Of a DNA stretch of 64,000 nucleotides, positions 17,235-26,229 are shown piece by piece (the first letter of the stretch is position 1; every line of letters starts with the position of its first letter). Source of the DNA: Rhizobium gallicum bv. gallicum R602sp (GTDB lineage Bacteria > Pseudomonadota > Alphaproteobacteria > Rhizobiales > Rhizobiaceae); the NCBI RefSeq assembly GCF_000816845.1, contig NZ_CP006880.1:1302001-1366000 (forward strand), in the 5' to 3' direction. The notes beneath the pieces were generated by a model. It was not told the origin of the DNA and made no database searches. It worked only from the letters and a program-made list of their open reading frames with translations. The position numbers were made by a program, and so were the translations under genes.

Positions 17235-17739
17235 GGCCGCAGGACGTGCGGCGCACAGGGCGCAAAAGGCAGAAAGGATTATGACCGACCGGGCGGTTGC
17301 AAACCTTGACTGGGGCAAGACGGACGTCACGCCGATGTCGTGTTGGACCCAGGTAATCCTCTCTAAACGCTGAGCCTCCCGAACCCGGTCCGGTCGGGAA
17401 CCCTGGCGCCGGCACGATCTGGGCCGACAGAACGGAAGGAACTTCCAGATTGGGAGCTGGTCCTTCGCGATGAAGGTGGACGGCTGGTGGAGATGGATCC
17501 GCACCATGCTGCTATCGTCATACCGGATGCCGACGCCGGACGGGCGAACGCCGCTCACGCGCGCTGATGACTTGATATTGCGTTGCCATGAAAAGGCTGG
17601 CTTCGGATGTGAGAATATTCACTCATCAATTTTCCCAAGTGGACCTCTATTCGAAAAGACGTGCGACAGCAGTGCCAAAGTTGTTCTTTCCTCCGCTCCA
17701 TTGCGCGCTAATTGCTTCAAATCAACCAGCCGGTAAGAA
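17235..17739. other. Intergenic region with small relics
   Basis: 505 nt without an intact gene. A short open frame from the ATG at 17281 (NLDWGKTDVTPMSCWTQV, 30 residues) recalls the DWxxTPLGP..WPQ opening of PAS-containing sensor kinases. A second short frame ending at 17568 reads ELVLRDEGGRLVEMDPHH. Either could be the debris of a deleted gene. No promoter or terminator is convincing. Confidence 0.25.
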
Positions 17740-20094
17740 ATGGCAAGCACCGCAGACTCCTCAAAACAAACTGGTAGCTCAAATCAGATTGGTGATCGCA
17801 CTGCCGCCGAATCTGTGCAGCTGCCGAAGAGCGAAGGATTTCCAGCTGAAGGCGCGGAAGAAGAAACTGGGGCTCACGAGGGACCATCGGGATCTTCATC
17901 ACCGCTGAAACAATCCAAAGAGGCTGTGAACCCTTCCTCGCCCTTTGCTCAAAGCGCACGCGCCATTCATGACCTGAGGGCCGCGCTCCGTCATGATTTC
18001 CGTGCGATTTTGCAAAGCAGCCCTTTGTGGATGAGAAAGGGCATCGGAACCATCGAGAAAAGACAACAGACGTCTGGCACTCGAACGCCCAATGAGAAGT
18101 TTCGGCGGCTGTCGGCGGCTTTTGCATCGCTTTCTTCCAAAGCCATGAGAGCCGGAATGACCGGCATAAAGAAGGCCCGTCCTCTGAAATTGCGGTCATG
18201 GAAAGGGCTCGTCGCGCTCCTTCCTTTGCTGGGCTTGCTGATCGTGGCCTCCGTTCTGACTTGGGCGTTGAAGGATGTGCCGTGGCAAGAGATTGCCGAT
18301 GGTTCCATGAAGCCCGTCATTGTATTGGAAACGGCGGACGGCGAACCTCTTGTTCGGCAGGGCCCCTATCAGGGACCCTATGCAGGGTACGAACAATTCC
18401 CCCCTCACCTCGTGGATGCAGTCCTTTCAATCGAGGACCGCCGGTTCATGGATCACCACGGCATCGACCTGAAAGGCATTGCGCGCGCACTAATACGGAA
18501 CTTTCAGGCAGGCTCGGTTGTCCAGGGGGGAAGCACGATCACGCAGCAGCTGATCAAGCTGCAGTATCTCGAAAGCGACCGAACGCTGAAGCGAAAGATC
18601 CAGGAACTGGTGATCGCGTTCTGGCTGGAATGGAAGCTCGGCAAGCAGGAGATCCTGACGCGGTACCTGAACTCGGTCTACCTCGGTTCCGGCGCTACGG
18701 GAATGCCTGCAGCGGCACGGATCTATTTCAACAAGGATATCGGTGCGCTCGATATTCCAGAATCGGCGATGCTGGCAGGCCTGCTGAAGGCTCCGAGCCA
18801 GTTGAACCCGATCGACAATTTCGAGGGTGCACGCCAACGCACGGCAACAGTGCTCGACGCGATGGCCGCCAACGGCAAGCTTACGCCGCAAGAAGCCGAC
18901 GCCGCCAAGAATGAATTTGCCGAACTGCACCCGACGACACCGACGCCGCGCTCCGGCAGCTGGTTCGCCGATTGGATTTCGCCACAAGCGAGCGAGATCG
19001 CGGGCTCCTCTCCCGGCTCGACGACAGTGCGCACGACGTTGGTACCGCGCCTGCAGGAAATCGCCGAACGGGTGGTGAGACACGCGCTTGATGAAGAGGG
19101 AAAGGCTCGCGGCGCATCGCAGGCGGCGATGGTCGCCATGACGCCCGATGGCGCGGTTGTCGCCATGGTCGGCGGACACGACTACAAGACCAGCCAGTTC
19201 AACCGTGCCGTCACAGCCATGCGTCAGCCCGGCTCCACATTCAAGTTGTTCGTTTATTATGCTGCGTTGAAAAAAGGCCTTTCTCTGTCGGATCAGGTCC
19301 TCGACGGGCCCATTGAGTTAAACGGATGGTCGCCCCAAAATTTTGGGGGTGGTTACCGCGGCTGGGTTACGCTGGCGGAGGCTTTTGCTCGCTCATTGAA
19401 TGCCGCCACCGCAGCCCTTGCCCAGGAGGTGGGACTGGACAGTGTCGCCGCGGCAGCCAAGGAGCTCGGCATAAACGCTGCCCTGACGACGGCACCTGCC
19501 TTGTCGCTTGGCGCTTCGGAGGTGAGTTTGCTCGATCTGACCGGCGCCTACGCATCGGTACGGCTTGGAAAGTCGCCCGTCGAGCCGTGGGGTATTATCG
19601 AATTTCAGGCATCTGGCCAGCCCAGAGGCTTCCGCGTGGGTGCGCAAGTGCCGGCGGCTATTGATCTCTCTCCGTATCAGCCGGACCTTCTGGCGTTACT
19701 GCAGTTGGTCGTTGAGCGTGGGACTGGCCGCGACGCCGATCCTGGCATGTTTGCGGCCGGCAAGACAGGTACCAGTCAGGACAACCGCGACGCCTGGTTC
19801 GTCGGCTTCACGGACGCCCTGGTCGCCGGTGTCTGGGTCGGGAACGACGATGACGCGCCGATGAAGGGGGTCACCGGAGGCGCACTTCCGGCTCGCATCT
19901 GGCGGGAATTCATGCAGGCGGCGATGGCTGAGCCTGCTCCGCAGATCGATCCGGATACAGGAATGATGACAAGCGAAGAGAATGCCGCACCGTCCTGCAA
20001 CATCACCGCCTGCTCGCGCAGTTATCGTTCGTTCCGCGCTTCCGACTGTACCTACCAACCCTATTATGGCGCTCGGCGTCTTTGCGAGAAATAG
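17740..20094 (+). CDS. Class A penicillin-binding protein (GT51 + transpeptidase)
   Basis: A 784-residue bifunctional peptidoglycan synthase. A long polar cytoplasmic N-terminus (1-150, rich in Ser/Gly/Glu) precedes one transmembrane helix (about 156-178). The glycosyltransferase 51 domain follows: SIEDRRFMDHHG with catalytic E232, GGSTITQQLIK, RKIQELVIAFWLE. The transpeptidase domain has the active-site PGSTFK (Ser about 499), SLN (about 552) and AGKTGTSQD (KTG about 675). The C-terminus carries a Cys-rich tail of about 35 residues (CNITACSRSYRSFRASDC then TYQPYYGARRLC) resembling BA14K-type repeats. It polymerises and crosslinks the cell wall. Flanking genes are unrelated. Confidence 0.93.
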   Translation: MASTADSSKQTGSSNQIGDRTAAESVQLPKSEGFPAEGAEEETGAHEGPSGSSSPLKQSKEAVNPSSPFAQSARAIHDLRAALRHDFRAILQSSPLWMRKGIGTIEKRQQTSGTRTPNEKFRRLSAAFASLSSKAMRAGMTGIKKARPLKLRSWKGLVALLPLLGLLIVASVLTWALKDVPWQEIADGSMKPVIVLETADGEPLVRQGPYQGPYAGYEQFPPHLVDAVLSIEDRRFMDHHGIDLKGIARALIRNFQAGSVVQGGSTITQQLIKLQYLESDRTLKRKIQELVIAFWLEWKLGKQEILTRYLNSVYLGSGATGMPAAARIYFNKDIGALDIPESAMLAGLLKAPSQLNPIDNFEGARQRTATVLDAMAANGKLTPQEADAAKNEFAELHPTTPTPRSGSWFADWISPQASEIAGSSPGSTTVRTTLVPRLQEIAERVVRHALDEEGKARGASQAAMVAMTPDGAVVAMVGGHDYKTSQFNRAVTAMRQPGSTFKLFVYYAALKKGLSLSDQVLDGPIELNGWSPQNFGGGYRGWVTLAEAFARSLNAATAALAQEVGLDSVAAAAKELGINAALTTAPALSLGASEVSLLDLTGAYASVRLGKSPVEPWGIIEFQASGQPRGFRVGAQVPAAIDLSPYQPDLLALLQLVVERGTGRDADPGMFAAGKTGTSQDNRDAWFVGFTDALVAGVWVGNDDDAPMKGVTGGALPARIWREFMQAAMAEPAPQIDPDTGMMTSEENAAPSCNITACSRSYRSFRASDCTYQPYYGARRLCEK

Positions 20095-20448
20095 CCCAAC
20101 CCGAATGTTAGTCGCCGCGACGAAGATGGGAAACCGCAGAAACCCGGCAGCGCGAAGCACAAATGCAGGAACGAGGGGTCTGGCAACAATATCTCCCGCC
20201 TTCGAGGCTTTCCGCTTTGCCACCGCATCGCCCCTTCAAGCGTCGGTTACGGGCACTGGGGGGTGGCGACCGCCTGAGGGGCAATTTCGGCGATCTTGGT
20301 ACTTGGTCTAATCGCATACCTCGTTCGACCGGCGTCGGCCCGCATGATCGCCCTTAGATCGAACAGGCCGTGACGAACAATGACTGGGCTTCATCGCGAA
20401 GGCCGTCGCTGCCGCTGGCTGGCCAATGCATCCGCTCGCACCGCGATC
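20095..20448. other. Intergenic region, nothing recognised
   Basis: 354 nt between the convergent PBP gene and the exporter ATPase gene. Open frames on either strand have no recognisable content, and I see no stem followed by a T run. Confidence 0.4.
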
Positions 20449-21126
20449 TCAAGGATCGGCGATTTTGCCGTCCATGAGATGAATGCGCCGCCCCATACGG
20501 GCCGCCATATCGAGATCATGGGTGACGGCGATAACCGTCTTGCCGCGTTCGCGCACGAGCCCTTCGAGGATCGAAAAGACTTGCTCGGAATTTTGACTGT
20601 CGAGGCTTCCCGTCGGCTCGTCAGCAAGCAGGATGGGTGGATCATTCGCAAGCGAACGTGCAACAGCGACCCGCTGGCGTTGACCGCCGGATAGCTGATC
20701 TGGCCTCTTATCGATATGGCCGGCAAGGCCGAGCGATGCCAAGAGTTCTTCAGCCCGCGCCTGCATGGCCGACCGGCTCAAACGACCAAGCTTGCGCATC
20801 GGAATCTCGACGTTCTGCCGCGCCGTGAATTCTGGCAGGAGAAAATGGAACTGGAAGACGAAGCCCAGCATAGAGAGGCGGGTTTCGGCGCGTTCCCTTT
20901 GGTCCATCGGATCGGTATCTCTGCCACCAATCGAAAGCCTGCCGCTCGTCGGCTCGTCCAGCAGCCCCAACAGATAGAGCAGCGAAGACTTGCCGGAACC
21001 GGAAGGTCCAGTGATTGCAACGAATTCCCGCTCACCGATCGTCAAAGACACATCCTCGACCAGCGTTACCGGGACGGTTTCCGTCAGGATGCGTGTGAGG
21101 TTATTCGCTTCAATCAAGGCGCTCAC
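20449..21126 (-). CDS. ABC exporter ATPase (LolD/MacB/DevA type)
   Basis: A 225-residue ATPase of the LolD/MacB/DevA group: Walker A TGPSGSGKSSLL (about 38-49), Q-loop FVFQFHFLLPEFTA, signature [15 protein letters not shown], Walker B ILLADEPTGSLD and the switch His of AVTHD. It energises the FtsX-type permease encoded upstream; the permease stop and this start overlap by 4 nt. Last gene of a three-gene exporter operon (adaptor, permease, ATPase) on the minus strand. Confidence 0.9.
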   Translation of the reverse strand: MSALIEANNLTRILTETVPVTLVEDVSLTIGEREFVAITGPSGSGKSSLLYLLGLLDEPTSGRLSIGGRDTDPMDQRERAETRLSMLGFVFQFHFLLPEFTARQNVEIPMRKLGRLSRSAMQARAEELLASLGLAGHIDKRPDQLSGGQRQRVAVARSLANDPPILLADEPTGSLDSQNSEQVFSILEGLVRERGKTVIAVTHDLDMAARMGRRIHLMDGKIADP

Positions 21127-22364
21127 GTCGCACCCCTTATGATATCCACCGGATTAAGGCCTGCAGCACGCCTAGCCGGGAGATAGCCGGCAAAAGCCGC
21201 CGAACTGAGCGCGAAACCTGAGGCGATCAGGTAATGCAGAATGCTCCAGGCAATCGGCAGGCGTGTCATTTCCTGGCCTGTCGCGGCAAGTTCGAAGCGC
21301 ACCAGGGACAAGGCATAGACGAGCGCGAAGCCAAGCAGCCAACCGAGCGCCGAACCGCCGGCCCCGATGGCGACACCTTCGAGCAGAAACAGGCGCCGCA
21401 TGTCCGCCTCGGCAAAACCGAGCGACTTCATGATGGCGATGTCGCGCGCCTTTTCATGCGTAATCGTCGAGATAATATTATAGATGCCAAATCCAGCGAC
21501 CAGCATGATTGCTGCGACAACGGTGTACATGATGACATTGCGGATCACGAGCGCTTCGAGGAGCGATTCATTGGCCTCTTGCCAAGCCTCGGCCCTGTAG
21601 CCGAGTTCGGCCTCGATCCGGCGCGCCACCACCGGTGCGTCGTCGGGATTGGCAAGTTTGATGCGGATCTCATTGATGGCGTTGGTGCGCGCGCTCAGGA
21701 TCTGCGCGTTCTTCAGCAGTACATAAGCTTCGCCCTCATCGCGGGCGGTCGTGCCGGTATGAAAAAGGCCAACGATCTTGAAATTGCGCGTGAGTCCCTC
21801 GGACGAAACCGCGGCAACTGTATCGTTCAGTCCGGCGCCGAGGCGTTTTGCCATCGTATCGCCGATCACGATATTGTTCCCGCCTGCCGCAAGGGCTCCG
21901 AAACTTCCCTCCACGAAATCGCCGATGATAGGCGAAACGCTGCGCTCGGCGACCGGTTCGATGCCGATCACCGATGCTCCGACCTCGCGGCTGGAGTAAC
22001 GAATGACACCCTGCAGTTTCAGGTCTGGTGCAAGCCGGCCGGGTATCCATGCCTCGAGCCAGGAGCGCGCGGCAGTCGGATTGATGATGCCGCGGCGGTC
22101 CTCCCGCGGCCTCAGTCCGAAGATCTGCGTCGTATGGTATGCGGTTTCGGCAGGCTGCCGTCGCGCCGTTCGCTGCTCGTCATTGATCTCGACATGCGGC
22201 ATGGTATCGATCAACTGTTCCACAAAATCGTCCTGGCCGCCCTGCATGAGTGCCGCCATGGCGATGGAAAAGCCGACGCCGACGGCAACGCCGAACACGG
22301 CAACAAGTGTCTGCCGGCCGCGGCCGGCAATATGGGTGACCGCGATCTCGAAAATCAGACGCAT
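21123..22364 (-). CDS. FtsX/MacB-type ABC exporter permease (DevC-like)
   Basis: A 413-residue permease with the MacB topology: an N-terminal helix (LVAVFGVAVGVGFSIAMAAL), a large periplasmic core domain (about residues 45-270), then three C-terminal helices (YTVVAAIMLVAGFGIYNIIS, GGSALGWLLGFALVYAL, LIASGFALSSAAFAGYLPA) ending in the ARRAAGLNPVDIIRG motif common to FtsX/LolC proteins. The start is the ATG at 22364 behind GAGG; the GTG seven codons upstream falls in the adaptor gene. It works with the HlyD-like adaptor and the ATPase as a tripartite exporter of unknown substrate. Confidence 0.85.
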   Translation of the reverse strand: MRLIFEIAVTHIAGRGRQTLVAVFGVAVGVGFSIAMAALMQGGQDDFVEQLIDTMPHVEINDEQRTARRQPAETAYHTTQIFGLRPREDRRGIINPTAARSWLEAWIPGRLAPDLKLQGVIRYSSREVGASVIGIEPVAERSVSPIIGDFVEGSFGALAAGGNNIVIGDTMAKRLGAGLNDTVAAVSSEGLTRNFKIVGLFHTGTTARDEGEAYVLLKNAQILSARTNAINEIRIKLANPDDAPVVARRIEAELGYRAEAWQEANESLLEALVIRNVIMYTVVAAIMLVAGFGIYNIISTITHEKARDIAIMKSLGFAEADMRRLFLLEGVAIGAGGSALGWLLGFALVYALSLVRFELAATGQEMTRLPIAWSILHYLIASGFALSSAAFAGYLPARRAAGLNPVDIIRGAT

Positions 22365-22371
22365 CGTAACC

Positions 22372-23379
22372 TCACTTCGCAGCACCGGTTATCGTGACCC
22401 AGGCCCCATCCTTCAGATCTTGCGGAAACGGTGAGATCACGCGCGCCTTTTCATCCAGACCGGACCTAATCTCGATACCACTCGGGCCGCGGATACCGGT
22501 TTTGATCTCACGTAGCCGGGCAGAGTTTCCTTCGACGGTGAAGATCTTCTCAGTCTGCATCGCAACCGTGGGGACCAGCAGTGCATTTTCCGAGACGCGG
22601 ACGATGACGTTCACATCGGTCGACATACCGATCATCAGCGGCGTGTGGTCGGGAAGACGCAGCTTCACGCGATAAGTCTTCGTCACTGGATCACCCTTCG
22701 GCGTTATGCTGCTGACGGTTGCATCGAGTGTCTGATCCTTGAAGGCATCCGATTTGAGCAGGGCCTTCTGCCCCAGCCGGAGCCGCGGAATATCCTCCTC
22801 GTTGACATCGGCCACCACGAGCAGCGGTTTTTGTTCTCCGACCCAGAAGAGCGCCGTTCCGAGATCGGCGACCTCGCCCACCTCGCCGTCCTGGCGTAGC
22901 ACGACACCATCGATCGGAGCGCGAATGATATAGCTGTCAAGGCGCGCTCTTTGGCCGGCGGCCAGCGCCTTGAGCTGCTCCACCTCACTGCTTGCCCGGT
23001 CGACTGACTGCTGGGCTGCGGTGTTTTTTTCCAGCATCAAATTGTAGCGCCGAAATTCCTGCTCCGCCAGCGCGAGCCGCGCCTCGAGTTCGGCAAGGGC
23101 CGCCCTCGCCTCGCTATCATCGAGGCGAGCAAGTATGTCTTCCTTTTTTACGGCTGCACCTTCGCAGTTGCATTGCTCGACGATCCGTTCGCGCACCAGC
23201 GGCGTGACTTTTGCCCAAGTCACAGGTTCGACAACGCCACTGGCATAGACGATTTCGGCAGCACTACCACGCGAGGGGACGACGACCGATACGGGGATGG
23301 GGCGCCAAACGTACCAAGCAGCCAAACCGCCTGCCACGGAGAGGGCGACGACAACGGAAAGCAAGCGGAACGGTTTCAC
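22372..23379 (-). CDS. HlyD/MacA-type periplasmic adaptor (DevB-like)
   Basis: A 335-residue membrane-fusion protein: an N-terminal anchor (LLSVVVALSVAGGLAAWYVW, residues 6-25), a lipoyl half-motif (ASGVVEPVTWAKVTPLV), a coiled-coil hairpin (about 95-140, RAALAELEARLALAEQEFRR), the second lipoyl half (IIRAPIDGVVLRQDGEVGE), then beta-barrel and membrane-proximal domains. A pair of Cys lies in the QCNCEG element, typical of the DevB group. First gene of the exporter operon; its upstream region contains the TetR-type palindrome. Confidence 0.88.
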   Translation of the reverse strand: MKPFRLLSVVVALSVAGGLAAWYVWRPIPVSVVVPSRGSAAEIVYASGVVEPVTWAKVTPLVRERIVEQCNCEGAAVKKEDILARLDDSEARAALAELEARLALAEQEFRRYNLMLEKNTAAQQSVDRASSEVEQLKALAAGQRARLDSYIIRAPIDGVVLRQDGEVGEVADLGTALFWVGEQKPLLVVADVNEEDIPRLRLGQKALLKSDAFKDQTLDATVSSITPKGDPVTKTYRVKLRLPDHTPLMIGMSTDVNVIVRVSENALLVPTVAMQTEKIFTVEGNSARLREIKTGIRGPSGIEIRSGLDEKARVISPFPQDLKDGAWVTITGAAK

Positions 23380-23422
23380 ACCATCTGCCTTGAACTGCTG
23401 CTGTTGCGAACCCTATAGCATC

Positions 23423-23439
23423 AGACCGACCGTCGGTCT
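23423..23439. promoter_or_regulatory. TetR-type operator between exporter and regulator
   Basis: A perfect 17-nt palindrome: arms AGACCGAC and GTCGGTCT around a single central C. It sits 43 nt upstream of the adaptor start and touches the first possible ATG of the TetR gene at 23440. Size and symmetry fit a TetR dimer site, so both the exporter and the regulator are probably repressed from here. Confidence 0.8.
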
Positions 23440-24195
23440 ATGATACAGCTGAAGAATTCGGCCGCAGCATCGAATTCCGCTCCGCTGGTCAGAAACGAGC
23501 GCCGCATGCGTGTCAAAAAAAACCCAGAAATCCGCTCGGGCGAATTGTTGGATTGCGCTCAGCGGCTCTTCTTCACCCATGGCTACGACAATACCACGAT
23601 CAACGACATCATTCGTGAAGCAGGCGTGTCGAAGGGCGCCTTCTATCACTATTTTCCCTCCAAGGAGGCGCTGCTTGAAGCATTTGCCGCCCGCCTTGCC
23701 CGCAAAAGCCTTGAAGAGATTCGACCGCTCCTCGACGATCCTACGCTCGACGCCGTGGGACGACTGAACACGTTGTTCGCCGGATCGCGGCGTCTCAAGG
23801 TCGAGCTTGCCCCGCAACTGCGAACAGTATTCGATGTCATCTTCCGTCCAGAAAACATTGTGCTGTTTCACCGCATCGATCAGGCTGTGACCCGCATCGT
23901 GGTCCCGCTTTTAGCCGATGTTCTCCAGGAGGGAACAGAGGAGGGTCTCTTTGATGCACCAGATCCCGAAGCCTTCGCAGAGATGCTTCTGCTCTTTCGC
24001 CTTTCCCTCGGCAGCGTGATGCACGAGGCCCTGCTAAAGAGCCGCGAGGGCAATATCGAGCAGGCCGCGAAGATGCTCGATGATCGCCTCAGGCTCTATG
24101 GTATCGCCATCGACCGCGTCCTGAAGTTGCCCGAGGGAACGATCGAAGTAGCCGAAACGGGCTTTGTCCGAGCTTTGCTTGATGACTCTCAATAA
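23440..24195 (+). CDS. TetR-family repressor of the exporter
   Basis: A 251-residue TetR regulator. The DNA-binding domain is IRSGELLDCAQRLFFTHGYD then TTINDIIREAGVSKGAFYHY (about residues 31-73), followed by an all-helical ligand domain. The coordinates give the longest ATG frame; because that ATG abuts the operator and lacks a ribosome site, translation may instead begin at the ATG at 23506 (MRVKKNPEIRS), which gives the usual short lead-in to the helix-turn-helix. Divergent from the HlyD-permease-ATPase operon, which it most likely controls together with itself. Inducer unknown. Confidence 0.88.
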   Translation: MIQLKNSAAASNSAPLVRNERRMRVKKNPEIRSGELLDCAQRLFFTHGYDNTTINDIIREAGVSKGAFYHYFPSKEALLEAFAARLARKSLEEIRPLLDDPTLDAVGRLNTLFAGSRRLKVELAPQLRTVFDVIFRPENIVLFHRIDQAVTRIVVPLLADVLQEGTEEGLFDAPDPEAFAEMLLLFRLSLGSVMHEALLKSREGNIEQAAKMLDDRLRLYGIAIDRVLKLPEGTIEVAETGFVRALLDDSQ

Positions 24196-24827
24196 AATAG
24201 CAACCATTGCGCAAAACCCGGCTGGCCAACCTGCCGGACGAGATTTGCACGACAGCGGTCATGACCGGAATAGGACAGCCGCACCACAGCGAAACGGTGG
24301 GTTCTGGGCAAGGCGACCGGATGGTTGGATCATCCGCAGCGCGATTCTGTTCTCCTGTCGAAGGTAACGCGGACCCATTCGATACAAGGAAGGGCCGTCG
24401 CCGGTTCGATCGTCATGAGGTTCTATCAAGAACTACAAATCGATGATGCGTCTTTGATTGCGCAGAACAAGCACCGGGAAGCTCCAGGCAGACCATCTTC
24501 GTTGAACACTCACAAGGCGTCTGCTGGAATCCCGCTTGGAGCCGGCTGACTGGGAAACGGGATGTGACCGATCCCCAGCGAATAGTGTTCCATTCGCATT
24601 CGAGCGGTGTTTCGAAGCCGGATTCGGCCCTCTGCGAAACGCCGCTTGCAATGTTTTTCCGCCGAGTCATAATAATTTTGCACACGTGCTCAATCTGTCA
24701 CGCGGTCGTTACGCAAATCCCCTAGAGCGGAAACCGTTCGCGCTTTTCATGGGATCTCCGGGCCGGCCGTCAGCAATGGTGATTGGCCCGCCAAGAGGCT
24801 CGCACCAATCTCTGGGGAGATGAAGAG
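24196..24827. other. Long upstream region of the CUT1 operon
   Basis: 632 nt with no recognisable gene. Its right part holds the promoter and operator candidate listed separately (24646-24694), 134-182 nt before the first gene of the importer operon. Ribosome site GGGGAGATGAAG ends this region. The left two thirds show nothing I can name. Confidence 0.45.
24646..24694 (+). promoter_or_regulatory. Promoter with LacI-type operator for the CUT1 operon
   Basis: TTGCAA (24646-24651) and CATAAT (24668-24673), 16 nt apart, make a reasonable sigma-70-like promoter. Directly after it lies TTTGCA-CACGTG-CTCAAT (24677-24694), an imperfect palindrome with a CG centre. Its first ten bases equal those of the operator candidate at 40627, upstream of the second LacI-regulated importer. 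Confidence 0.5.
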
Positions 24828-26174
24828 ATGACTATTCTGCCGACACTGAAGTGCATGACCGTCGCGGCCGCCATCCTAGCCTCGACGACCGCCCTGTCCT
24901 TTGCCAAGGAGCTGACCGTTACCGTCTGGGCCGGCGGCACTGGCCCAAACGACGTCTATCGCCTCGATGCAATCGAAATTGCAGCCGAGCAGCTTCAGCG
25001 GGAAGCTGCTATCAAGGGCGAAGAACTCAAGATCAAGGTCGAGAAAAAGGCCTATAGCGGTTGGGAGGACTTCAAGCAGGCGATGACGCTTGCCGCCGAG
25101 GCGAAAACCGCTCCGAACATCGTCGTCACCGGCCACGAGGACATTGGCCCCTGGGCACAGTCCGGCCTGGTCGTGCCGATTGAGGACTATGTCGACCTCG
25201 ATTCCTGGCCGCTTAACAACATCTATGAAAATCTAATGGACATTGCCTCCTTCAGCGGCACGGTCTACGGCATCCCGCAGGACGCCGAGTCCCGCCCGAT
25301 GTTCTTCTGGAAGCCTCACATGAAGGCGATCGGCTATAACGATGCTGATCTCGACGCTCTACCGCAGAAGGTCCAGGACGGCAGCTACACGATGAAGAAC
25401 CTGCTGGAAGACGCCAAGAAGATGCAGGACAAGGGCCTCGTGCAGCCAGGCTATGGCTTCTACCCGCGCTACACCAACGGTCCGGATTTCTGGCAATTTT
25501 ACACGAGCTTCGGCGGGACGATGGAACAAGACGGCAAGCTGGTCTTCGACAAAGCTGCGATGCAGCGCGCGTACCAGTTCTTCGCCGACGCTGTAAAGGA
25601 CGGTGTAACCAAGAAGAACCATATCGGGATGCCGGCCGACCAGTGGTGGAAGGAAGTGGCTTCCGGCAAGGCGGGGATCTGGCACGGCGGCACCTGGCAT
25701 TATGCCCGCTACGTCAACCAGGAAGGCCTGAAGGACTTTTTCGGCAACGTCATCTTCACGCTGATCCCAGCCGGCGAAGGTGGCAAAGCCAACACGCTGA
25801 CGCATCCGCTCGTCTATCTTCTGACCTCGGGCCACGACAAGGACGACACCGAGATTGCCGCCCAGTTGATCAAGATCGCCTCCGAGCCGCGCATCAATGT
25901 GCTGCATGCGGTCAAGTCCGCTCATCTCGGCATTTCGAAGTCGGAAACCGAGATCGAGCTCTACTCCTCCGACCGCTGGACGCGTGAAGCCACCGAGCGG
26001 CTTCTGCCCTACGCCAACGCGATGCCCAACAATGCCGATTTCGGCACCTACTGGAACATCATGTGGAAGGGCCTCGAGGCCTCCTGGACAGGCGCCAAGA
26101 GCGTCGATGCTGCCGTCAACGACGTAGAAGGCGAGCTGAAGGGCACGCTCGGCGACAAAATCATCATCCGCTAA
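24828..26174 (+). CDS. CUT1 ABC importer, solute-binding protein (inositol-phosphate-like?)
   Basis: A 448-residue extracellular solute-binding protein of the maltose-binding family (SBP_bac_1). Signal peptide MTILPTLKCMTVAAAILAST ending ALSFA. Mature start KELTVTVWAGGTGPNDVYRL; hinge and ligand region DIGPWAQSGLVVPIEDYVDL, later WWKEVASGKAGIWHGGTWHY. First gene of an operon that also encodes a glycerophosphodiesterase and an inositol-monophosphatase-family enzyme, so the ligand may be a glycerophosphodiester or sugar/inositol phosphate; the InoE family is one candidate I recall. The start at 24828 is set by GGGGAGA upstream. Substrate is inference. Confidence 0.85.
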   Translation: MTILPTLKCMTVAAAILASTTALSFAKELTVTVWAGGTGPNDVYRLDAIEIAAEQLQREAAIKGEELKIKVEKKAYSGWEDFKQAMTLAAEAKTAPNIVVTGHEDIGPWAQSGLVVPIEDYVDLDSWPLNNIYENLMDIASFSGTVYGIPQDAESRPMFFWKPHMKAIGYNDADLDALPQKVQDGSYTMKNLLEDAKKMQDKGLVQPGYGFYPRYTNGPDFWQFYTSFGGTMEQDGKLVFDKAAMQRAYQFFADAVKDGVTKKNHIGMPADQWWKEVASGKAGIWHGGTWHYARYVNQEGLKDFFGNVIFTLIPAGEGGKANTLTHPLVYLLTSGHDKDDTEIAAQLIKIASEPRINVLHAVKSAHLGISKSETEIELYSSDRWTREATERLLPYANAMPNNADFGTYWNIMWKGLEASWTGAKSVDAAVNDVEGELKGTLGDKIIIR

Positions 26175-26187
26175 GCGCAAGCAAGCC

Positions 26188-26211
26188 TCCGGGCGGCCTC
26201 ATCCGCCCGGA
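26188..26211 (+). repeat. Intercistronic hairpin after the binding-protein gene
   Basis: A perfect 9-bp stem (TCCGGGCGG / CCGCCCGGA) with loop CCTCAT lies between the binding-protein and first permease genes, with no T run after it. Such stems usually protect the binding-protein mRNA from 3' decay and allow its higher expression relative to the permeases. Confidence 0.7.
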
Positions 26212-26229
26212 CATTTTGCGGAGGCTTTC

